64,000 nucleotides of DNA from the NCBI GenBank assembly GCA_961205875.1, contig OY540812.1, positions 28,653,098 to 28,717,097 of the forward strand, given 5' to 3'. The DNA is from Sialis fuliginosa (lineage: Eukaryota > Arthropoda > Insecta > Megaloptera > Sialidae). The first letter of the stretch is position 1. Each line of letters begins with the position of its first letter. The translations under genes were made by a program, and so were the position numbers. Below, one piece after another: positions 56,104-64,000 of this stretch. The notes below the pieces were generated by a model. That model ran no database searches. It saw nothing but the letters and a program-made list of their open reading frames with translations, and was not told where the DNA came from.

Positions 56104-56671
56104 AGGTAGTGGTACCAGTCTTAGATATGACCCCAGTAATGGCTATTTTTTAATTAAATGTACTTAAATTATAAATATTTGTTGATATTTGATTACTACT
56201 ATTTCTGAATATTAATCTATATATATTTAACTGTCTTACAGCGTGTTTTGATGACAATCGGCCAATAAGTGTCAAAATGGTGGACATTTAAACTAATTAT
56301 TAGTATAATTTATTTATTAATTATTATATTATCATAGCAACTGCTTTACATTGTTTCTTAGATTATTCTTTCCTTTATATCTTTTGTGTCGTAGTACCTA
56401 TTTATAATTTTGTAATTATTAGCGAGTGTCCATCATTGCATGCTCATTTCTGGTTTTACTTTATCCATTACTGGATAAAAAAACATAAACAAAATAAACG
56501 GCTATTATTTAAAAAACAAACTATATTTGCGGACTTTGGTAATTAAATTGATTAAATAAAGAGTTACATGTTTTATTAATATCATGAGTTCATGATAATT
56601 ACAAAAAAGCTCGTCAATCACAAAAACAGTAAACGATACTCTTATAGCGGCCATAACTGGTGTCAGCACCT
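56104..56671 (-). mobile_element. Family B element, full-length copy (568 bp), TA target site
   Basis: AGGTAGTGGTACCAGT at the left pairs with ACTGGTGTCAGCACCT at the right, TA on both sides (56102-56103 and 56672-56673). Interior collinear with 14951-15717 on the other strand. Confidence 0.88.
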
Positions 56672-57267
56672 TATATTAATTTCTATTTTTGTTTGGAGTG
56701 TAAATAAATTTTATGGTTTATAAAATGACACAGAAAAATATATTCCTTCCATAAAAAATGACTTAATAAATCTCAAATATGTAAATACAATATACTCTGT
56801 ATTATTTCAGTAAAAAAAACTTAATATATAGGTACACTGAAGATTTATCACATTTGAAATACGAAACATTTTTTATATAATTTAATTTCCTGAATTCATA
56901 CACATAACTATAGTAGGAAAAAACGAATGAGCTTCTCTCTTTCCAGTAAACTAAAAAAAACTACCATAAATGTTCCATATGACAGTAACTTATTTCAGTG
57001 TTACCAATCATAAATAATAAAAATATAAAAACATAAAACGTTTCCACTTTAGTTAAATTTTCCTCCACAATGGCGTAGATGAAAATTAATTGATACCTAC
57101 TTTAAAAGTATGAATATAAATATATATGTTTTTATTTACTATTAAAAATATTAAATATGGATTGATTTTTTGTGGGATTACCGGAAAAATGCGGGATTAA
57201 TAATGGGCATTATTGTATACAATAATTTATCGATTCTTCCTTTTTCTTAAATATCGAAAAATGTTAT
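56672..57267. other. AT-rich stretch, nothing recognised
   Basis: No supported feature. Confidence 0.45.
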
Positions 57268-57270
57268 AAA

Positions 57271-57765
57271 ATACTGGCACCAGTTTTGGATAATACCCAA
57301 GTGTTGGACACTTTTGTTTAATTAAATGTATTAAATTAGAAATATTTGTTGATATTTGATTACTACCATTATTGAATCATATTCTATGGATACTTAACTG
57401 TAAAACAGTTTAATTTGATGATAATCGGTCAATAAGTGTTTATTAATTATTATATAATCCATAGCATCTGCTTTAAATTGTTTCAAATTATACGATTCTT
57501 TATTTTAAAACTTTGATGTTGTAGTACTTAACATTAGCAAGATTCCATCACTGGGTTTCCATTACTAGTTTTACTTTTTCCATTGCTGGATAAAAAACAT
57601 AACCAAAATAATAGGCTTTAATTTAAAAAAACAAACTATACTTGCGGACTTTGGTAATTAAATTGATTTTATAAAGAAATAATTGTTTTATTAATAACAT
57701 GAGTTCGTGGGAAAAGAAGCCCATCAATCCTAAAAAACAGTACACTTTACTCTTAAAGTGGCTAA
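57271..57765 (-). mobile_element. Family B element, copy with eroded ends
   Basis: ATACTGGCACCAGTTTTGG, GTTGATATTTGATTACTACC, CTTGCGGACTTTGGTAATTA and AACATGAGTTCGTGG follow 56104-56671 in the same orientation, ending near AAAGTGGCTAAG. About 600 bp from that copy. Confidence 0.85.
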
Positions 57766-59390
57766 GATATGGATGAATTTAATTTTTATTGACGGTTTCG
57801 TTTGATGACTATTATATGTATATTTAAATAAATAAAAATACTTTAAATTATTCTTACATTTTTTTAATGTTTCCTTTTTTATTTATATGTCTAGTAAATA
57901 CATTTCTCTTTTTAAATTATGTTCCTCTGTTTTTAATTTTGACTAAAATATGTTTGACAGATGCGTTTTTGAAAAATCAGCCTCTTGGTGTAAGTACACA
58001 AACGTAAAATATTAAAAGTTACTAGATTTTTACAGTGTTGTCGTGGTTAACGGTTTTATAGTTAAGCATGATGGCTTGGGAGACGGTGCAAACGAAACAA
58101 AACTTAAGCTTTGCTCAGACTTAATCCAGACTTAGCTAAGCCTGACTTAAGTTTAATACGGTGCAAACGGGCATGACAATTCTAGGTATCGTGTTATAAG
58201 TTCTATATATTTCCTGTTCTAAACTGCTTTACTTGAAAATAAGTGAATACTACATATTTTAGCTCAAGAAAAAGGAAACTACTTTAAACAAATCTAATCA
58301 GGTAAAAGTCTGACATTACCACATGTTTTCGTAGCTAAATAAATATTAGACATTTCTCATAAAGTCAAGAAACAAATACAAAGTTTAATATAAAGTTTAT
58401 ATAACTGTAAAGAATAAAAAGAATAAAAAAATTGGACAAGTTCTTACAGGCTTAATATAACAGGGCTTTAACTAATTCATGAATAAAGAGAGCGTGGATA
58501 ATTGAAAGAAAAATAACAACTGGATGACACTGAAGCAAATGACTTTATATTGTGTCTTTACTTGTTATTCTTCTAAAGCATATTTTATGATAATCTTAAA
58601 GTTTAAACTAGTTTTCGAGGTTCAACCATAACTGTATTATCATATTACAAGATATTACAAGTTTTGTATTTTTTTGTACTTAATAATTGGGTAATAAAAA
58701 TTGAACGTTCGGAATAATTTTACAAAATAAATATGTCTTTAGTTTTGAAACATTAGTTATATTTTGACTTTTACATAAAACTAAGCTCTACTTGAAACTA
58801 ACTTTCAGACAATACTTTACTACCAACTATAGGTATTCAATTTTTTTGTTTAACTAAATTAAGAAGCAAAAAATTCTGAAATAATTTTCCATCAATCATT
58901 CGATCAAAAGAAATATTTTTTGCACTTTTTCTCTTCTCAATCAGTTCATGGTTTCTGAATTAAAAATAAGAACAATCTAAGTATTTTCATTAAGGTACTG
59001 AAAATTGAAGTTGAATAAAAAAACTATTTGAAATAAATAGCTTGTTTTTTTTTTCGTAGAATAAGATCAGACAAAAAAAATATTAGTTTACATTTGAAGA
59101 ACAAAAGTTTATATCAATTCCGGTTACATCAGAAGGCTGAAAATAAAAACTACGTTATTTCAAATAATCGGAAAAATACTGATTATTCTCTCATTTAACC
59201 ATCCTTCTATCTCCAGTTATAACAAAATTGTCAAGTACGAGTAGAGCTTCGTGTATTAATGTCCCGTACTGTAGTTATTCAGGTAATAATTTAAGATGCT
59301 AAATGACCCAACAAAAAAACGTATAACTTTATAGAATTAAAGTACACATAAATAAATTGCGCATCCCTACATAAGAAATAATACATGGCA
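57766..59390. other. AT-rich stretch with one small inverted repeat
   Basis: ACGGTGCAAACG occurs directly at 58083-58094 and 58158-58169. Between them AAACTTAAG and CTTAAGTTT (58100-58154) are inverted. It may be a tiny MITE remnant. Nothing else recognised. Confidence 0.4.
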
Positions 59391-59624
59391 CGTAACGTAA
59401 ATGAAATTACATATGTGCATAAACGAGGGCCACGAGAGAAAGCTGAAACGTAATTTAGAGAAAGAAAATCACGCAACGTTGATCAAAGTTTACGCCGGAG
59501 CTAGGCAATTCAACTCCGGCAACAAACACTTACATACGCGCGTGCGTTCAACTACTTACGGCACATTTTCTTTTGAACTGCTTATACATCACATATACTC
59601 AATTACAACAGGCAGGTATTAATT
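59391..59624. other. GC-richer unassigned segment
   Basis: The plus-strand frame 59401-59622 (73 codons) covers a patch with more G+C and CpG than its neighbours (GTTTACGCCGGAGCTAGGC, TACGCGCGTGCG). No domain recognised; minus-strand frame 59291-59476 overlaps it. An exon is possible but unproven. Confidence 0.25.
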
Positions 59625-59876
59625 ATGTGATAGTATCTATAGAATTTAGAGCAGTGATACTTCAACTTATTGTAATACAATTGGCGACTCTGATCGTACA
59701 AAATAATTTCATAATATCGCCACTGTTTTAATACCGTTGGTGTTTACATCCACGCGTGCACGAAAATTGTTAAACACTTCGTGAAATTTAAAAAGAACAG
59801 TCAGATAGGTTAGAAACCTTATTTGGAAGTGTTTACTCGCTAACAAATTTTGCCAGCTCGTTTATAATACCAGACA
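59625..59876 (-). mobile_element. Family D MITE, reversed truncated copy
   Basis: GAATTTAGAGCAGTGATACT, ACCGTTGGTGTTTACATC, AAACACTTCGTGAAATTT and TTTATAATACCAGACA|TTA match 18350-18678 in reverse; the left ~50-70 bp are missing. Confidence 0.8.
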
Positions 59877-59879
59877 TTA

Positions 59880-60426
59880 ATTTTCTTCCTAAAACCTGAT
59901 ATTATTTCAACGCATTTATTGTTAACAAGGATTCAGCGCAGCATCAATTAATATATTTAAATAACTCCATTCTACTACAAACAACAGGGCTGCACGCATC
60001 GACCAGAGATTGACATCAGCAATTCTGCTGACGAAAAACATTTTATGTTTACGACTATAAAAATTGTTTCACCTTATCGGTTCAGGAAATAGACCATATC
60101 AGACAGGATACAAATGTGAAATTTATCTGCGAAAAGCGTTAACTTTATGGCCGGCCGTTTGAAGAATAGGCTCAGAACATTTATTGCAATAAACCCTTCT
60201 TTTTGTATTTGTATATTGCAAGCGAATTGCAACTTTCGTATTGGTTTCATTCTATAATATTTTTAAAGTTCCGTCAAAACGGATACCCTATTAGCCAAAC
60301 ACTTTTGTCCGTCTACTAGCAGCATAACTCAAAAATTACTGGACCGATTCAAAAAAAAAACACTCGAAAAACTATTATTTACTTATATGACTCTATTAAC
60401 CAAGTTCTGCTGTCTAGACTCACTAA
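59880..60426. other. Mostly unassigned
   Basis: AAAGTTCCGTCAAAACGGAT with TTTTGTCCGTCTACTAGC (60268-60322) may be an eroded piece of the GTACGGAACCC-type repeat. Otherwise nothing recognised. Confidence 0.35.
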
Positions 60427-60932
60427 GGCGGCTATTACACTATCAAATAAATATGTCAAAGATCTTTGACAAAGATTTGATCATATTTCTTTGATAAAAT
60501 AAGAGATTTTGTTTTATTACACTACATAAAATATTTGATAATATTTTCTCAATATTATCTAGGGATATTTTCTTCTTTTTTGGTGCCTTTTGAATATCAG
60601 TGCGTGGATGTTCGTCAATTGACGCGATCGAGATTTGAATTTACAACCGTGTATTGTGGTTCTTATAATCAATAAGAAGATTATCATATAATACTGGATT
60701 TTGTTGATATTCATATATTAATAATTATATAACTGTAACTGTCAGTGATAACTTGGTAGTCGCCATTTTGATTTATCTGTCAAAAAACTTTGATCAAATG
60801 TAAGAGACTGTCATTAACTATGATCATATAAATATTATGAAGGTAAATATTATAAAAGTTGACTTATTACACTGTCATATTTCTTTGATCAAAGAAATTT
60901 TATCATATTTCTTTGATAGTGTAATATCCGCC
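60427..60932. mobile_element. PIF/Harbinger-like MITE (506 bp)
   Basis: GGCGGCTATTACACTATCAA and TTTGATAGTGTAATATCCGC then C are inverted ends. TAA at the left and TTA at the right are an imperfect three-base target site. The interior is full of TTTGATCAAAG- and TTTCTTTGATA-type words in both senses. Confidence 0.8.
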
Positions 60933-61016
60933 TTAGGAAAAAATACTTTAAAAAAATAAAATAAACCGACATAAAAAACTATATTAAATTTAAATTTTTG
61001 AAGTCGTTTTTCTTTT

Positions 61017-61841
61017 TGCTTCCTCGCAATATCGAAGATACGAGAAGCTATGTGATCGTTTCAGATTGAGACAAAAAAAAAGTTCTCCAATTTCAAAATT
61101 TTTAATTTATTTATCCGTTTCACGTCAAGACAAACACTTTTCGTTCCGTGTCTGTCTGTCTGTCCGTGTGTCCGTGTGTCTGTGTGTCCGTCCGTCCGTC
61201 CGTCTGTCCCCTGAATCCTTGTCACACGCATAACTCATGAACCACTGAACCGATATTATTGAAACTTGGTCGGATGGTTGGGTTTGGTTTGAGGACGGTC
61301 CCATTTCAAAATCATCAAAATCGTGTGTAAGGGGGAGGGGTGACACCCCAAAATATTTATTTTTTCAAGATATCTCAAGAACGACACATGCTACGAGAAA
61401 ATTTTATAGAATATTTTTTGTAGAGAATTAAATTTCCTATAATATGGGTCTACTACGTTTGTTGTAAAATATTCCCTTACAAAGATTTATCTAAATTAAT
61501 TTTAAAAATTCGTGTTTTGTTTTTCTAAATTGATATTTGATTGGATATATTAAGTGTCATTTTGACGTTTTAAATGTCACTTTGGCGTTTTAAATGTCAC
61601 TTTGACGTTTTAAATGTCATTTTGACATTTGCATAAATTTAGATTTAGATTGAAATTGTCAAAAAATTAAAAATATATGAAAAAATATTCAGGTGCGTTT
61701 TAAGAAAAAATTCGAACTAAGATTTTTTAGTAAAATTTGTATAAAAATTAAATGGTTAACCAATGCCAGGCAATTTATCTGAACACTATCGGTTTTAGTG
61801 AATTTAGCACGAGGAAGCACTGTGCATTTACTTGGCAGATG
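61017..61841 (-). mobile_element. Family A element, full-length reversed copy (825 bp)
   Basis: TGCTTCCTCGCAATATCGAA, a CTGTCTGTCTGTCC and GTCCGTCCGTCCGTCTGTCC tract, GGGGGAGGGGTGACACCCCA, four direct words of TGTCATTTTGACGTTTTAAA type (61555-61630), and AGCACGAGGAAGCACTGTGC to GGCAGATG. The minus-strand frame 61125-61346 and frames 61689-61874 and 61752-61982 lie on it and are not genes. Confidence 0.92.
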
Positions 61842-61855
61842 TTTTTTTATGTTTT

Positions 61856-62152
61856 TTATTGGCTTAGACTTCAAAAACTATTTATAATTAATTTAATTAT
61901 TATCTATATATTTTTCAGTGTTTTAAAGTTTTTTTTAAGTGAGCTTTATTTTTTAAGATTTTTCTTTTTTCCTTTTGAATGACGTATCTCGAAGTCCATG
62001 GTCAGATTCTAATAAAATTTACATGATACCACCTCGAGAGTATACTCTTTCAAACTAATAAAAATCATCCAAATCGGAACATATTTGTCGCAGTTATGCT
62101 CAAATATACATAAAAAATATACATTGCCGAATTGACAACCTCCTCCTTTTTA
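61856..62152 (+). repeat. Dispersed repeat family G, copy 3
   Basis: GACGTATCTCGAAGTCCATG, ACCACCTCGAGAGTATACTC, GTCGCAGTTATGCTCAAATA, ACATTGCCGAATTGACAACC. It provides the empty site of the hAT at 51696. Confidence 0.85.
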
Positions 62153-62759
62153 TGAAAGTATTTTATTGACCAATACAATTTGAATCAATAAAAAATTGTT
62201 TCTAAACAGTTGGTAACGGTTATTGTTATTGCTAGTTTGCCAAAAAGAATATTTTTTATCGCCTGCCCCTCAAAGACTACTATATGAGTACTATACTATA
62301 ACTATAACTTTTTCCCTTTATGCAATCCAGCATTGGTATTATACCCATTTGATACAATATTTAAGCGCATTGTCGACATGACCCAACATATGACATTCGG
62401 TTGATGAAGGTATATAATTTAATATATCAACGTGACGTTAGTTTATTTGAATGGGCCGAACACGTGGAAATGTTTATACATTGTACCACGACCTCATGAA
62501 GGCTTGTCTGAATATCAAGTAAAAGATTTAATTAAAATTTCCCACCTAAATTGTGTATTTGTTATTTTAATTATTGTCCTACACTACTTTTGTATTTTCT
62601 GTATGTGATTTTATATATTTAGAGAAGCGTACGCAACAACTTACCGTCGCACTATGGCCCTAAAATTAATTCTGACAGGACAAAAGTATATACAATGAAA
62701 CAAATGTTCTTAGTTAGCAAATGTAAAGGTAATGAGGACATATATTTTGATAATAAAAC
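62153..62759. other. AT-rich stretch, nothing recognised
   Basis: No supported coding frame or repeat copy. Confidence 0.45.
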
Positions 62760-62779
62760 AACAAATATTTGATACTTAA

Positions 62780-63290
62780 ACCAAATTTTCAGCTGATCTA
62801 CTAATTGAGATTTACATTTTGACATCTCACATGCCTAGATATGAAAATAAAAATAAAACATTCTATGACGCCCCTCCTTATTTCTCCAAAACTTGACATG
62901 ATATTGTTGAGTTTAGTATTTACGGTTGGTAGATTCACGAAAGTCTCGTTACCAAAAAATTTTCAGATTTTTTGAGCCAGTAGTTACCGAGTTAGAGAGG
63001 GGGAACAAAATTAATTACTGCTTGGAGCCCCTTGTTGGCGCCATTTTTGATTTAAAAAAAAATTAAAAATAGGGTCAAATTCTACAGATTAGGATCTACA
63101 TTTTGACACCCCACACGCCTAAGTATACATTATTATTTGCTTTAAAACCCCCTGCAGGCATTATTTTTGATTTAGAAAAAAATAAGAAAGAAGGTCAAAT
63201 TTCACTGGTTTTGTTATAAATTTTGACGTACATACATGCCTTGGTAAAAAAATATACATTTTGTTCCATAGCACCCCCAACCTGAAATTA
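62780..63290. repeat. Diverged tandem repeat, about 120-bp step
   Basis: ACATTTTGACATCTCACATG (about 62814), ACATTTTGACACCCCACACG (about 63098) and AAATTTTGACGTACATACAT (about 63218) head similar units with GCCTAGATA / GCCTAAGTA / GCCTTGGTA next. CATTTTTGATTTAAAAAA and CATTATTTTTGATTTAG close units near 63046 and 63160. Old and irregular. Confidence 0.5.
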
Positions 63291-64000
63291 TTTTTTTCAC
63301 AATATTTGTACATCTTTTACTAAAAGGCATCATTTTACATATTTAGTAAACATTTATATCTTACATAGTTTACGAGATATTTTGCTTTGACCAAAGTGTG
63401 ATTAATAGGTTTTCTTCGGAACCCTAAAAATGGATGTCGAGTAATAATAATACTTTACAAAATCGAGGAAATAAAAAATATTCGATATTAAAACCAAATT
63501 TTCAGATTATCTACATCGGTAGACAGACATACCTGAAAAAAGGTACAAAATATGCAGAACTATGCAAACCAATCTACATATAATATTAATTATCCTAAAA
63601 TTTTATGAAAATTTGCTGGGTAAATGAAATCTCATTGCATAAATAAAATAAAAAAATGGTGCTAATTCCTACCGCTTAAACTCCGATTCAGGTTCCAGTT
63701 TCTATCAAAAGATAACTATTTATACTACTGACGTATAAGAAAGTAATAAATAAACAAAACAAAGTAAATCGAACAAACACTCTCCACCCACGCAAACCTC
63801 AAATACCTCAATCACATCATTATCAAACATTAAACCATACGTTTTAATCACCCGAGAATGAATTAGAGAATTCTGTCTCTACATCGTATTATCTACGCGG
63901 TTGCCGTTATTTAATTACAAAATCCGTATCGAAACCGGAATAGGTTCACTACAACATGTACTAGATCTGACATTCCCGTCGGAGAAGGCCATAAATGCAA
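63291..64000. other. AT-rich stretch, nothing recognised
   Basis: ACGTATAAGAAAGTAAT at 63731 is a trace of family F. No coding frame supported up to the window edge. Confidence 0.4.

Overview
This window looks like AT-rich (roughly 70-75% A+T by eye) non-coding DNA from an insect nuclear genome. Evidence for that is the wrecked mariner transposase at the left end, dozens of short non-autonomous DNA transposons, (CA)n microsatellites, a homogenised satellite block, and a dispersed repeat with GTACGGAACCC and ACTCGCACTTG motifs that I recognise from many insect genomes. The species cannot be told from the sequence. I see no bacterial-type genes, operons, rRNA, CRISPR or viral genes.

I found no intact protein-coding gene and no exon I can defend in 64 kb. 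The longest open frame (218 codons, 369-1025) belongs to the mariner transposase, which carries a frameshift and a changed catalytic residue. Other open frames are under 140 codons, match nothing I know, and mostly lie inside repeats. The window is probably intergenic or deep intronic.

Layout. 0-9.5 kb: mariner relic, a 27-bp perfect hairpin, a 143-bp tandem repeat, and the first copies of dispersed families. 9.5-26 kb: a repeat carrying GC-rich hairpins (14.1 kb), a TA-flanked element holding a nested hAT (15.0 kb), several copies of a 650-825 bp element bounded by TGCTTCCTCG (family A), a large foldback (22.0-23.4 kb), a 1-kb hAT nested in a family A copy (23.5-24.5 kb) and another hAT (25.5 kb). 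26-35 kb: PIF/Harbinger-like and hAT MITEs, then a 140-bp satellite with a trimeric higher-order unit (32.7-34.1 kb). 35-44 kb: a cluster of long-inverted-repeat foldbacks with ends like TA|CAGGGTG, plus two hAT MITEs lying 34 bp apart. 44-54 kb: family A copies, more foldbacks, a hAT nested in a dispersed repeat (51.7 kb), a 74-bp palindrome (52.4 kb) and a near-perfect 390-bp palindrome (53.2-54.0 kb). 54-64 kb: second copies of families seen earlier and a 120-bp tandem.

Family names used below. A: element with TGCTTCCTCG / CGAGGAAGCA ends and an internal ACAGACAGAC tract. B: 570-bp element with ACTGGTGCCA-type ends and TA target sites. D and E: MITEs with CCGGTATTATAAA ends and TAA/TTA target sites. 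F: repeat with ACGTATAAGAAAGTCCC. G: repeat with AACCGACTTC and CTCAATTCGACAATG. I: repeat with CTACAACC ends and GC-rich hairpins. J: GTACGGAACCC repeat. Target-site duplications were read directly: 8 bp for hAT, 3 bp (TAA/TTA) for PIF/Harbinger-like and TA for the foldbacks. Because no gene is present, the only working relationships visible are those between transposon layers: who inserted into whom, and in what order.
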